From: Methanobacteriota archaeon
GTDB taxonomy: Archaea; Halobacteriota; Methanomicrobia; Methanomicrobiales; Methanomicrobiaceae
DNA length: 64,000 nucleotides
Direction: 5' to 3'
Assembly (NCBI GenBank): GCA_016841665.1
Contig: JAENYT010000007.1
Span: 20,802-84,801, forward strand
The position numbers and the translations under genes are program-made. The notes beneath the pieces are model-generated. The model worked only from the letters and a program-made list of their open reading frames with translations. It made no database searches and was not told where the DNA came from. The first letter of the stretch is position 1. Every line of letters begins with the position of its first letter. Shown one piece after another: positions 46,409-55,267 of the stretch.

Positions 46409-47362
46409 GTGAAACTGCTCTTTGAACTTTCCGGGGAACATCCCGAGCTGCCGTTCGCGGAACTGGAATGTGTCGGGAGGATCCTCGACCGGAAACCGCA
46501 GATGGCGGTCGCCGAATGCCCCGACCCAGGTGCAACAGCGCGGCTGGCCCTCAGCCACGCGGTCATGGAGTACCTGGGAGAATGCCCGGCCGGGGTTTCC
46601 GCCCTTCGGGAACTGCTCAGGGATCTCGGTATTGCGACCGACCGACCGTTCGCGGGAAGGGCGAAAAAGATCCACGGCACAGTAATGGATGCCACCCAGC
46701 TCGACCTAGAACGCCTGATCGGCACCATGATCGAAGGGCCGGTCAGCCTCTCACACCCCGAAGAGGAATACCGCGTGGTCTGTTCGGGGGACCGCTGCTA
46801 TTTCGGAAAAGTGATCCGCAAGATCGACCGTGGCGATTTTGCCTACCGAAACCCGATGCGTCGCCCGTTCTTTCATCCGGGAGTCATGATGCCCATCATT
46901 GCCCGGGCGCTGGTGAACCTCTCCCTCGCAGGAAAGGGCGATCTCCTCTTCGACCCCTTCTGCGGGACAGGAGGCGTGCTGCTTGAGGCGCACATGGTCG
47001 GCGCGCGGGTGCTGGGAAGCGACGCGGAGGAGGCCATGATTGCCGGCAGCCGCGCGAACCTCCCTGGGGCGGACCTGCTCCTCGCTGATGCGACCGCAAT
47101 GCCGCTCTGCGACAGTAGCATCGACGCGGTGGTGACCGACCTGCCCTACGGCCAATCGGTGCGGATACGGGCGGCGAGCATGGAGCGGCTCTATGCACGT
47201 TCGCTTTCCGAGATCAGGCGAGTGCTCAAGGAGGGAAGGCGGGCGGTGGTGGTAACCCACCAGGAAATTCCCGCGATCGCCGGGGAATATTTCGAGATCA
47301 CCGGAATGTTCCGTCAGCGCGTGCACAGAAGCCTGACGCGCAGAATTATGGTGCTTCAGTGA
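46409..47362 (+). CDS. tRNA (guanine(10)-N2)-dimethyltransferase TrmG10/Trm11-like
   Basis: The 317-residue protein has an N-terminal THUMP-like region (residues about 1-140) and a Rossmann methyltransferase with FDPFCGTGGVLLEA (SAM site) and TDLPYGQSV. The latter is a variant of the DPPYG base-binding motif. This is the archaeal TrmG10/TIGR01177 family that modifies G10 of tRNA. Its GTG start lies about 40 bases past the divergent DUF5591-like promoter region. Confidence 0.92.
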   Translation: MKLLFELSGEHPELPFAELECVGRILDRKPQMAVAECPDPGATARLALSHAVMEYLGECPAGVSALRELLRDLGIATDRPFAGRAKKIHGTVMDATQLDLERLIGTMIEGPVSLSHPEEEYRVVCSGDRCYFGKVIRKIDRGDFAYRNPMRRPFFHPGVMMPIIARALVNLSLAGKGDLLFDPFCGTGGVLLEAHMVGARVLGSDAEEAMIAGSRANLPGADLLLADATAMPLCDSSIDAVVTDLPYGQSVRIRAASMERLYARSLSEIRRVLKEGRRAVVVTHQEIPAIAGEYFEITGMFRQRVHRSLTRRIMVLQ

Positions 47363-47440
47363 GAAAGGATATAACCATCGCAAGGGTTGTGCGCACCCGA
47401 ATGGAATACGCACTGCCGGAAGAGAGGAAACGAGTAAGAT

Positions 47441-48574
47441 ATGATAGACTGGCTGAGCATCAATTTCAATGAGGTTCAACCCAACAAAGCACTCGTCAGA
47501 AGGGCGATACGCCACCTGAAAAAGCGGGAAAAGATCAAGCTGTTTTCCCCCGATATCTCCCTCATGCGTGCTGCCGAGGGGAGGTGGTACGAGGCCCTCA
47601 TTTACGAGATGATGCTTGATATCTCGACGAAGAGTGATCTCATCGGGGCAGTCGTGCGAAAAGGAGCGGATGCTCCCTTCCCCCCGGACGAGATACTGCT
47701 CGGGCAGAACGGGCTCTTTTATTCGACGCGCGGGGACATCAAACTGCGGGGAAACGGCCAGGATCTTGCCGAGTTCGATCTCCTCCTTCTCGACAATACG
47801 GGCGCCGTTGCATTCGGCGAGATCGTCACCTCGCCATCGGACATTAAAAAAATGGAAGAGGAAATCCTCTATAAAAAACGCATTCTCGGCTATCTATTCG
47901 GGCAGGCGACCGTGCCGTTCATTCTCTTCTCGTCGGTCGACATCTCGCGGACCACCGCGGCAAAACGGCTGATGCGCCAGCACGGCAGCACGATCATCGT
48001 CACGCGCTCCTGCGAAGAGCTGAAATCGCTGCTTCGCATCCATGACACCCGTGGCATCCCCCGCAAACCCGTCCGTCACGCCAAGCTGGTGGATCTCCAC
48101 TCGGTGCAGCCGAAACGCCCCTTTGATTACAAGGAACTGCACGATCGGAGGCGGGACCGGGTACTTGAGGCGCTTGTAAAAAAGGAGAGCACGGAAACGC
48201 TCAAAAAAGCGGATGAAATCCCTCCCATCGTGAAAAAAATCATCTTCGGGGGGCTCTATCCCTCCGGGATCAGGGCACTCTGCAGGGAGACGGAATTCTC
48301 CATCAGGGACCATATGTACTCCTGCAACGACGTCCTGGACCACTTTTCAAAGGTGATCATCGCCGCCGATCTCCCCGGGTACGAGCCGGTGATCTACCTG
48401 CGCCTCAAGCACAAGAAGGAGTACCTGAAGATGGTGCCCACCAGAGGAGGAGGATTCAAGGTGGAGAGCAAGCGGTCCGTGCGTATGAAGGGATTTTTCC
48501 TCTGGCTGGAATCGGTCGAACCTTCACTCGGGGCGAACGTCACCACGCGCTTTGTCGAGCAGTTCATCAAATAA
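47441..48574 (+). CDS. Uncharacterised protein with a possible PD-(D/E)XK fold
   Basis: I do not recognise the 377-residue protein as a named family. Residues about 47-150 read like a restriction-endonuclease core: a helix with Glu51 and Glu56 (GRWYEALIYEMM), then EFDLLLLD (Asp113), then FGEIVTS with Glu127. The motif Lys position is Val129. A helix DIKKMEEEILYKKRI follows. The C-terminal half (about 200-377) is basic and helical, possibly winged-helix. It converges on the HerA-like ATPase gene. Confidence 0.6.
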   Translation: MIDWLSINFNEVQPNKALVRRAIRHLKKREKIKLFSPDISLMRAAEGRWYEALIYEMMLDISTKSDLIGAVVRKGADAPFPPDEILLGQNGLFYSTRGDIKLRGNGQDLAEFDLLLLDNTGAVAFGEIVTSPSDIKKMEEEILYKKRILGYLFGQATVPFILFSSVDISRTTAAKRLMRQHGSTIIVTRSCEELKSLLRIHDTRGIPRKPVRHAKLVDLHSVQPKRPFDYKELHDRRRDRVLEALVKKESTETLKKADEIPPIVKKIIFGGLYPSGIRALCRETEFSIRDHMYSCNDVLDHFSKVIIAADLPGYEPVIYLRLKHKKEYLKMVPTRGGGFKVESKRSVRMKGFFLWLESVEPSLGANVTTRFVEQFIK

Positions 48575-48626
48575 TCCGCGGGTTGATAACGTGGGGTCGG
48601 TGTGTTCGCACCGGCCCGCGCATCTT

Positions 48627-50267
48627 TCAGGAGATGTCGTCGAACGAGATATCGCGCCCGGTGATGGCATCCAGGTAGAAGCTGCGGTCGCCCGCATCGG
48701 AGGCAAGTTCCACCCGAAAGAGCGGGTAGTGGACGACGACGATTTCGGTCACCTCGGCGGTCGGCTCGATCCCCTTGAGAAGAGTTCGTACATCCCCGTC
48801 CTCAAGCTCGCGATCTCTGGGCTCCCCGCGCAACGTCCCGGTCTTTGCCTCGATCGATCCCCCGATCTTTGAGAGCCGGGGGATTTTGTGCATCAGCAGA
48901 GGGACGTACATTTTTGCCCTGCCCACACTCCCCGATTCGGTGACGAGCTTTTGCGCTTTGAGCTTTTTTATCGCCTTTTTTACCACAGCAAGAGGGAGTT
49001 TGGATGCCGCCTCGATTTCCGCCTCCGTTCTGCCCTTGGGAGAGAGGTGGGTGAGCACCTGGATCGACTCCTCGTCGAGGCCCACCAGCTCGGCAAAGCA
49101 CCGTGTGAGATACAGGCCGCTTCGCACCTGGGCGCAGTGCCCGAACACACCCTCGATGATCAGCGTCTTGGTCTTCGTAGCTTTCGTGAGCACTCCCCCG
49201 AGGTATTTGCAATCGGCGGCGATGAGCGGCCAGTAGACAAGTTCCACCGAGGCGATGCGCTCTTCGGTGCCGAATCCGAGCAGTTTTTTCCGCCGTCTCT
49301 CTCCGGCGATCTCCAATGCCTCGTCACGCGAGAGGAGCGGCAGGACGGCACTCGCAATGATGACCCCCTCCTCCTCCCTCGGCGTCGTCTCCGGTGGATG
49401 CAACGGCTGTTCCGGGGGTTCCGGCTCCGCGGAATCGGCGGCACCGGGGAGAACTTCGGAGAGCGGCGCCCTCATCTCCTCCACCGGGAGGAACGGACGG
49501 GGCGCAAGCTTCGGGGTAAGGCCGCGATGCTCGGTCTCTCGATCGGCGAACATGATTTTCGTCTTTTCACGGGCCAGCTTTCCCATCACGAAGAATTCAC
49601 CGGGGTTCAGGAATGCAAGCTCCTCCACCTCCTTTCTCGACCCGAAGAAAAGGTCCACGGCCTTGAGGTCGTTATCGATGGACAGCTTGCCGATGATCTG
49701 GTTGTTGCACTGGCTCAGCACGTTTTTGGTGACCAGTGCGGGGCGCTGCGTTGCCACCAGCATTCCGAGCCCCCTTTTTCTTCCCCTCCTTGAGATTTCC
49801 TCTATCTTCTTGATAGATTCGCGTGACTGCGGGATGAACTTGTCCGCCTCTTCGATGATGAGGAGGTAGGGTTTGCGCAGTTCTGAGGAAATGTCGTAGA
49901 GCACATTCGCCAGTTTCGAGACGCGTTCCTGCATATCGGTCTCGGATACGTCATACACGATCGGGATATCGGCTTTTACCGCGTGCATCATCACGTCCCT
50001 GATGTTCACCGTCTCGATATCGTGGTCGCACTGCTCGTCGGTACCGATCCAGAGGACGGGAAACTTGTCCCGGAGCGAGAAATATTCCCCCTCGGTGTCA
50101 ATGAGGCAAAACCCGATACGCGCCCTGCAGAGAGTTTCGCACAGAACGGCAATACTCCAGCTTTTTCCGGCGCCAGACTGGGCGATGACACACGTCCGGC
50201 CGGTCACGAGCTCTTGGGCATCGATTGAAAAATCCCTCTCTCCGGCTTTCCCTATCAAGAGCTCCAT
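48627..50267 (-). CDS. HerA-like ATPase (DUF87)
   Basis: The 546-residue protein has the HerA/FtsK-type ATPase core: Walker A VIAQSGAGKSWSIAVL, Walker B LLIIEEADKFIPQ, and ATQRPALVTKNVLSQCNN as sensor. Downstream is a proline-rich linker and a C-terminal region with winged-helix-like KLPLAVVKKAIKKLKAQKLV. HerA ATPases translocate DNA together with NurA-type nucleases. No NurA is present; the only nuclease-like neighbour is the convergent 47.4-48.6 kb gene. Confidence 0.85.
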   Translation of the reverse strand: MELLIGKAGERDFSIDAQELVTGRTCVIAQSGAGKSWSIAVLCETLCRARIGFCLIDTEGEYFSLRDKFPVLWIGTDEQCDHDIETVNIRDVMMHAVKADIPIVYDVSETDMQERVSKLANVLYDISSELRKPYLLIIEEADKFIPQSRESIKKIEEISRRGRKRGLGMLVATQRPALVTKNVLSQCNNQIIGKLSIDNDLKAVDLFFGSRKEVEELAFLNPGEFFVMGKLAREKTKIMFADRETEHRGLTPKLAPRPFLPVEEMRAPLSEVLPGAADSAEPEPPEQPLHPPETTPREEEGVIIASAVLPLLSRDEALEIAGERRRKKLLGFGTEERIASVELVYWPLIAADCKYLGGVLTKATKTKTLIIEGVFGHCAQVRSGLYLTRCFAELVGLDEESIQVLTHLSPKGRTEAEIEAASKLPLAVVKKAIKKLKAQKLVTESGSVGRAKMYVPLLMHKIPRLSKIGGSIEAKTGTLRGEPRDRELEDGDVRTLLKGIEPTAEVTEIVVVHYPLFRVELASDAGDRSFYLDAITGRDISFDDIS

Positions 50268-50306
50268 TGCAGAAAATTATTCGGCCCTGAAGGTTTTAAC
50301 CATTCC

Positions 50307-50436
50307 TCATTTGCCCGAAATCCAGGTTGCGTAAAGAATCAGGGAGTTTTTGGGATCGGCTGTGCCGCCGTGCAGTGCAGGGGAGAGGAGGCCCGGTGCG
50401 ATCACGCTCTCCCATCCCGGCGGGTCTCTTTTGCAC
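50307..50436 (-). pseudogene. Frameshifted 3' extension of the exported protein gene
   Basis: In the +1 frame relative to the upstream gene, the 43 codons before TGA at 50307 read like protein: SECKRDPPGWESVIAPGLL, then a HGGTADPKNS block and ILYATWISG. They have no start codon of their own. They directly continue the exported protein, whose own frame ends at TGA 50437. One extra base near 50440 would explain the break. Confidence 0.6.
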
Positions 50437-50979
50437 TCACTGTTCGGTCCAGTGGACGGATGCCACCGCCTCCGCCGCGTAGGACGAGCGCATATCGGGG
50501 GTTCCCTCCGGCAGGGCGGGGAGGGGGACGGACACCGTGACCCTGACCGTACGGACCCCGCTGAAGGTGACATCAGAGGTAAGAGGAAGAGCAAATTCCC
50601 CGATTTCCGTCATCCGATCCCCGAACACGGTGACCGAACCCGCCGCCGGGGCACCGCCGCTGGTAAAGTCGGGTGCACCGGACACGTCTCGCCATGAGGA
50701 CCAGGCCACTCCGCCCGACACCCCCCCGCCGCTGAAAGTCAGGGTGCTTCCCCCGAGAGCGTCCTCGGTGGTGCTGTCCATCAGGATGGTCGGAATGGTA
50801 TCCAGCGTCCCCGTCTGGGAGAGATGGGAGGTCGCCATCGCCGTGCCGGCGCCCTGTTCCACCGCGGCGCTGACCGGGAGATCTCCTATCTGGACGATGA
50901 GCACCACCAGCGCAATCACCAGTATGATGGTGATGAGATATAATTTCCCTTTCATTTTCTGCAGTTCATCTCGATTCAT
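50437..50979 (-). CDS. Exported pilin-like or membrane-anchored protein
   Basis: The protein has 180 residues as read. MNRDELQKMKGKLYL is followed by one N-terminal span (ITIILVIALVVLIVQIG) and a Ser/Thr/Gly-rich extracytoplasmic domain with beta-strand character, ending VASVHWTEQ. This fits a single-pass surface protein; a class III signal peptide is not evident. The ATG at 50979 is preferred to one 27 codons upstream that follows the promoter too closely. The gene probably lost its last 40 residues by a frameshift. Confidence 0.65.
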   Translation of the reverse strand: MNRDELQKMKGKLYLITIILVIALVVLIVQIGDLPVSAAVEQGAGTAMATSHLSQTGTLDTIPTILMDSTTEDALGGSTLTFSGGGVSGGVAWSSWRDVSGAPDFTSGGAPAAGSVTVFGDRMTEIGEFALPLTSDVTFSGVRTVRVTVSVPLPALPEGTPDMRSSYAAEAVASVHWTEQ

Positions 50980-51068
50980 CAATCCACGCCCCTTTCCGCA
51001 CCCGCCATCGCCCGGGATCAGGAGTGAAGATCCGCAGTATGCGATGTGAGTGGTTCGCATTCCACATG

Positions 51069-51090
51069 TTTTTATAAAATATATAATATG
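51069..51090 (-). promoter_or_regulatory. AT-rich promoter upstream of the exported protein gene
   Basis: The minus strand reads CATATTATATATTTTATAAA, with two overlapping TATA elements. It lies about 100 bases before the ATG at 50979, leaving a leader of roughly 65-80 bases. Confidence 0.5.
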
Positions 51091-51232
51091 TTTTGTATAA
51101 CAGGAAAAACACTCCCCATCACACCAGAATCAGCCGTTTCTGGTATGGCACACAATCCCGGTCGCTCCACCGATCCTTCCCGATGAAGCGGACAACCGCC
51201 GCGATTATTTAGGATCGCATGCGGATAGGGTC

Positions 51233-52045
51233 ATGATGGACCATGATGATCTGCGCTGGACCCTGCCCGATCTCGATGCCGCGATCTCCCGGTGCCGGGT
51301 GCGCAACGGGCAGGGGATCCGGTGCATTCTCCATGCCCTGAGGGAAAATGTCAGATCGCCCGCAGGGGCAGCGCAGACGCTCGACGCATCCCGTGAATGC
51401 CTGCACGCGATCGCCGCACACAGTCTCGACGCCTCGATCTCGGTGAAACTCACCGCACTCGGGGCGCTTGAAAACCCATCACTGTGCCGGGATCTCATGA
51501 TGCGAATCTGCGAAGAGGCCGCATCGCCCGGCATCATGGTCGAGGTGGACATGGAGGGGCGAAATCTCGTCGACTTCACGCTCTCCGCAGCGCGCAACTG
51601 TGGCGTGCGGGCATCCGCTTCTTCGGTCGCCTTGCAGGCATACCTGGACCGGACGCCGGGGGATCTGAAAGAAGCGACCGCAGCCGGGCTTCGCGTGCGG
51701 ATCGTCAAGGGCGCCTACCTGGGGGACACGGACGACTTCTTTGCCATTCAGCGCCGCTTCCAGGCGCTCTGCAGGGAATGCATCGAAAGGGAGGTGCCGT
51801 TTGGCATCGGGACGCACGATCCCGACCTCATCTCCTGGATCACCCGAACCCTGCCCGATCTCAGGGCCTACGTGGAGTTCGGCTTTCTCATGGGGCTCGC
51901 TGACGAGACCAAACAGCGCCTGGTCCGGGACGGGTGGCAGGTTGCAGAATACATCCCCTACGGGGCGGACCGCGATCCCTACGTGATCCGCAGAAATCGC
52001 TACCTTGCAGCGCTCTCCCGGGAGAGCAGGCAGCCGGTCCCCTGA
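51233..52045 (+). CDS. Proline dehydrogenase-family protein
   Basis: The 270-residue barrel protein shows the PRODH pattern: SISVKLTALG, MVEVDMEGRNLVDFTL, VRIVKGAYLG and the C-terminal YIPYGADRDPYVIRR (PYG...Y..RR...). It would oxidise proline with FAD and pass electrons to the membrane pool. It is a monofunctional short form, monocistronic; the P5C dehydrogenase partner is not in the window. Confidence 0.88.
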   Translation: MMDHDDLRWTLPDLDAAISRCRVRNGQGIRCILHALRENVRSPAGAAQTLDASRECLHAIAAHSLDASISVKLTALGALENPSLCRDLMMRICEEAASPGIMVEVDMEGRNLVDFTLSAARNCGVRASASSVALQAYLDRTPGDLKEATAAGLRVRIVKGAYLGDTDDFFAIQRRFQALCRECIEREVPFGIGTHDPDLISWITRTLPDLRAYVEFGFLMGLADETKQRLVRDGWQVAEYIPYGADRDPYVIRRNRYLAALSRESRQPVP

Positions 52046-52099
52046 AGGCCCCATCGCCATTTCCCGGACGGCGTGCACCGCAGACCCAACCGCCCCCCG

Positions 52100-52885
52100 T
52101 CAGACGATCAACCGCCGTTTCATCAGGTGGATCGAGATCAGGAAAAACAGTCCCCCGAAGACAAAAATCCACGCCAGGCTCAAAAAAAACAGCGGATTGA
52201 TCTGGGAAAGCGTGAGCGAACGGGTGACGTTCACCAGGTGGGTGAGCGGGAATATGGCTAGGGCGACGATCTGGAGGGGTTCCGGCAGCACGGAGAGGGG
52301 AAAAAACGTGCCGCTGAACAAAAACATCGGGGTGATGAAGAGAAACGAGGGGTAGTTGAGCTCGTTGATTCCCGGGGTGATAGCGGTAAAGCACATGCCG
52401 ATGCCGGCAAAGAGCAGTCCTCCGGCAAACGAGAAGGGGATGATGAGCAGAGAGAGGGGGAGGTCGATGATCCCAAAGAGGGTGAAGACGAAGAGCATGA
52501 TCGTGGCGTAGAGGAAACTCCTCGTGGCCCCCCAGAGGAGCTCTCCGGCGATGACATCCTCGATGCTCAGGGGCGTGGCCACCATGGCGTCGAACGTCTT
52601 CATGTAGTACATGCGCACGAAGGACCCGTAGGTGCACTCAAAAAATGACGAGTTCATGATGGAGATGGCCACCAGCGCCGGGGCGATGAATTCCACGTAC
52701 GGCACCCCGTCGATCTCCCCCACGAAGAGGCCCAGCCCGAACCCGATGGCCAGAAGGTAGAGGACCGGCTCGAGAAAGGGCGGCAGGAAATTGACCCGGT
52801 AGGTCTTGAAGAACACGTCCCAGTTCCTTCGCCAGACCATCCACGCCGACCGCGTGACGCTCGGGGTGAAGAATGATGATACCAT
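52100..52885 (-). CDS. ABC-2 type transporter permease
   Basis: The 261-residue protein has six membrane spans in the ABC-2 pattern. It includes FLEPVLYLLAIGFGLG near residue 40 and the late TPMFLFSGTFFPLSVLPEPL block of exporters of the NodJ/DrrB type. The ATG at 52885 was chosen because the longer ORF runs antisense-like into the ATPase gene. It is 5 bases after the ATPase gene and forms one exporter with it. Confidence 0.93.
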   Translation of the reverse strand: MVSSFFTPSVTRSAWMVWRRNWDVFFKTYRVNFLPPFLEPVLYLLAIGFGLGLFVGEIDGVPYVEFIAPALVAISIMNSSFFECTYGSFVRMYYMKTFDAMVATPLSIEDVIAGELLWGATRSFLYATIMLFVFTLFGIIDLPLSLLIIPFSFAGGLLFAGIGMCFTAITPGINELNYPSFLFITPMFLFSGTFFPLSVLPEPLQIVALAIFPLTHLVNVTRSLTLSQINPLFFLSLAWIFVFGGLFFLISIHLMKRRLIV

Positions 52886-52890
52886 CACGA

Positions 52891-53820
52891 TCACTCCCGC
52901 AGGTTCCTCCCGGTCAGTTTCAGGAACACGTCCTCGAGGGTCGCCCGCCGGGCGAACACCCTCCCCGGGTTGCAGGTCTCGAAGAGGTGGCGGGCGACCG
53001 CGCGCGGCTCGTCGGTGAAGACCTGCACCATGTCCCCGACGACCTCGTAATGGACATCCAGGTCGTCGAGGCAGGCGATCACGCCCGCATGGTTCTCGGC
53101 CTCCACGATGTCGCTTCCAACAAAGTTTGCGATCAGGTCGTCCGGCGACCCTTCCACGAGGATCTCCCCGTTGTCGATGATCACCAGGCGGTTGCAAAGC
53201 CTCTCCGCCTCCTCGAGGTAGTGCGTGGTGAGCACGATGGTGTTTCCCTCCGCCTGCAGCTGCTTGAGTTTTTCCCAGATGAGGTGCCGGCCCTGGGGGT
53301 CGAGGCCGATGGTGGGCTCGTCGAGGATCAGGAGTTTTGGCTCATTGACAAGGGCGCGGGCGAGCAGCAATCTGCGTTTCATCCCCCCCGAGAGCTGCTC
53401 GATCTTCACGTCCCGCTTCTCCTGCAGCTGCACAAAATTGAGCAGGCGCTCGATACGCTCCTTCGCCACCCTGCCGGGAATCCCGAAGTACCTCGAGTAC
53501 ACGAGCAGGTTTTCAAAGCAGGTGAATTCGGTATCGAGATTGGTCTCCTGTGGCACCACGCCGAGCTGCTGCTTGATCCGGCGCGGCTGCTCCTCCGGAT
53601 CCATACCGAACACGCTCACCTCCCCCTCCGACCGCGGCGAGATGCACTGGATGATCCGCATGATGGTGGTCTTCCCGGCCCCGTTCGGGCCGAGAAACCC
53701 GAACATGTCCCCGGCAGCTATCCTGAAACTAATACCCTTCACCGCGGCAAACTCACCATACCGCTTGGTCAGCCCCTCTGCCTCAATGACCGGCGCCGGA
53801 TCCGGATCCGCATCGCTCAT
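52891..53820 (-). CDS. ABC-2 exporter ATP-binding protein
   Basis: The 309-residue protein has Walker A FLGPNGAGKTTIMR, Q-loop VPQETNLD, signature LSGGMKRRLLLAR and Walker B LLILDEPTIGLDPQ. It also has the C-terminal extension typical of DrrA/NodI-type exporters. The substrate may be a drug, lipid or glycan. The ATG at 53820 was chosen because upstream residues look non-coding. Confidence 0.94.
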   Translation of the reverse strand: MSDADPDPAPVIEAEGLTKRYGEFAAVKGISFRIAAGDMFGFLGPNGAGKTTIMRIIQCISPRSEGEVSVFGMDPEEQPRRIKQQLGVVPQETNLDTEFTCFENLLVYSRYFGIPGRVAKERIERLLNFVQLQEKRDVKIEQLSGGMKRRLLLARALVNEPKLLILDEPTIGLDPQGRHLIWEKLKQLQAEGNTIVLTTHYLEEAERLCNRLVIIDNGEILVEGSPDDLIANFVGSDIVEAENHAGVIACLDDLDVHYEVVGDMVQVFTDEPRAVARHLFETCNPGRVFARRATLEDVFLKLTGRNLRE

Positions 53821-54217
53821 GGATAGTGATGATATCACGCATGGAGGTTGATGATGGTTTCGGATGGGGGGGAGAGTCCGGATTTTGTTGAAGCGGAGCG
53901 GAAGAAGCCTGCGAGGTTTCGTCTTCTTCCGCCTGATCGCCATTTCCGGGGAAGGGCGCTTATGAGACATCCATGACCCATAATAGGGTTTGTGGGACAT
54001 GAAATCCGATATCTGTCCTGCAAAGCGTTATTGTGGGCATTGGAGCGTGATGGGAGTTACTGAGAGACGAAGCTCCCGGCTCTTGCAGCGGAAAAAAGAC
54101 GGTCCGGGCGTTGTATATGAGATAATGGTTGCATGGGAGACTGTTTTCTTCTTTCGAGACGTTGGTCGGGGAAAACCGTACTATTCTTCCCTAAAGATAA
54201 CCAACAACCATTCTAAC
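53821..54217. other. Intergenic region, no gene seen
   Basis: About 400 bases lie between the divergent ATPase and small membrane protein genes. A plus-strand frame is open, but its translation is arginine- and aromatic-rich without family pattern. A GTTGTATATGAG element near 54110 could be a promoter for the downstream gene. Nothing else is recognised. Confidence 0.4.
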
Positions 54218-54493
54218 ATGACCCGAACTCCCATTACAAGCACCCAGGGCTGGTTCCTCGGATTCATCATCGGCATCGCTGCCGGCATCGCCATCGGCGT
54301 TGCGATGGACAGCCTCACGGTCGGCATTGCCATCGGGGCCGGGATGGGAACGGCCCTCGGTGCGGCGTTTTCGTCTGCGGCGAAGGAAGAGGGGCGTGAG
54401 ACATCGCCGGGAGAGCGGCGTTTGCTGTGGTGGCTGCTCGTCGCGGGCCTCGTGCTGTTCGCACTCGGGTTGATCGTATTCCTCTTTCTCTAG
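54218..54493 (+). CDS. Small Gly-rich membrane protein
   Basis: The 91-residue protein has glycine-zipper-like spans (GFIIGIAAGIAIGVAMDSL, then GIAIGAGMGTALGAAF). A short charged loop and a final span WWLLVAGLVLFALGLIVFLF follow. It resembles glycine-zipper proteins of unknown role in archaea and bacteria. The ATG at 54218 removes an unlikely N-terminal extension. Confidence 0.7.
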   Translation: MTRTPITSTQGWFLGFIIGIAAGIAIGVAMDSLTVGIAIGAGMGTALGAAFSSAAKEEGRETSPGERRLLWWLLVAGLVLFALGLIVFLFL

Positions 54494-54797
54494 CGGGGAC
54501 GGGATTTCGATCGTTCTGATACATTTTTAAGCTGATACGCCATGGTCTTTGGCGTGATATGGCTCGCCATCGGATTTCTTGTGTATGAACAGCAGATCAG
54601 GACAGGAACTGGTGGTTCCGAATAAACCATCCCTGACCGATGTTCACGCCGTGAATCGTCTCCTGCCCGGAGAAGAGACAATCCTGGGGGAACGGCCCTC
54701 TTTTTTCGGTATTTTCCCCCGGGCCACCTATCAATCCTTCACGGGAGAACGTTTATCATGCCTGCTCCCGATTCCCCTCTCCCGGGATGGTGCTGTA
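54494..54797 (+). other. Gap with a possible 27-residue hydrophobic ORF
   Basis: ATG at 54542 opens MVFGVIWLAIGFLVYEQQ and stops at 54625. It is one short span with a charged tail. No clear ribosome site precedes it, and it may be a remnant of a larger membrane protein. The rest of the gap shows no recognisable gene. Confidence 0.25.
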
Positions 54798-55163
54798 ATG
54801 ATAGAAAAAATGCCAGAGAGCTCAGGAAATATTCTTGGATTCCGGATCCGGGGGAAGCTGACCGAAGCCGACTACCGCGACCTTCTTGTTCCGGAGATGG
54901 AGAAGGCCATGAATGAGTATCCGAAGATCAGGGTCGTATGGGTCATGGAAGAGTTCGAGGGCTGGACGGTTGGAGGGGCGTGGGAGGATTTCCTTCTCGG
55001 GCTGAAGTTCTCGGCGGTCGAGAAGATGGCGACGGTCATCGATGAGAGCTGGGACGAATGGATGAACCTGCTGTTCAAGGCCTTCACCACCCTGACCCTG
55101 ACCGAGCTCCGGTTTTTCAAAAAGGAGCGGTCAGCTGACGCCTGGGAATGGATACGGGCCTGA
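54798..55163 (+). CDS. SpoIIAA-like (STAS/SEC14-fold) protein
   Basis: The 121-residue protein MIEKMPESSGNILGFRIRGK, with TEADYRDLLVPEMEKAMN and IRVVWVMEEFEGWTVGGAWED, matches the SpoIIAA-like/DUF3478 family. That family has a STAS-like fold and is of unknown function, sometimes membrane- or lipid-associated. The ATG at 54798 is set by family length. Confidence 0.85.
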   Translation: MIEKMPESSGNILGFRIRGKLTEADYRDLLVPEMEKAMNEYPKIRVVWVMEEFEGWTVGGAWEDFLLGLKFSAVEKMATVIDESWDEWMNLLFKAFTTLTLTELRFFKKERSADAWEWIRA

Positions 55164-55267
55164 AACCCGGTCCAACCGTCCGGATGACCTTCGGAGCCAA
55201 TACACCATTTTTCGGCTGCCGAAGCCGGATCCTGCCATGATGATACAAAAAGAGGGGGAAAAACCGG

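Noticed and set aside
46243..46728. Long N-terminal extension of the DUF5591-like ORF
   Set aside because: The upper part is antisense to the start of TrmG10 and is Ser/Arg-rich without pattern. A plausible promoter for the shorter gene lies near 46365-46375.
52886..53197. N-terminal extension of the ABC-2 permease
   Set aside because: It overlaps the ATPase gene in another frame and is Arg/Gly-rich shadow sequence. The permease starts naturally at 52885.
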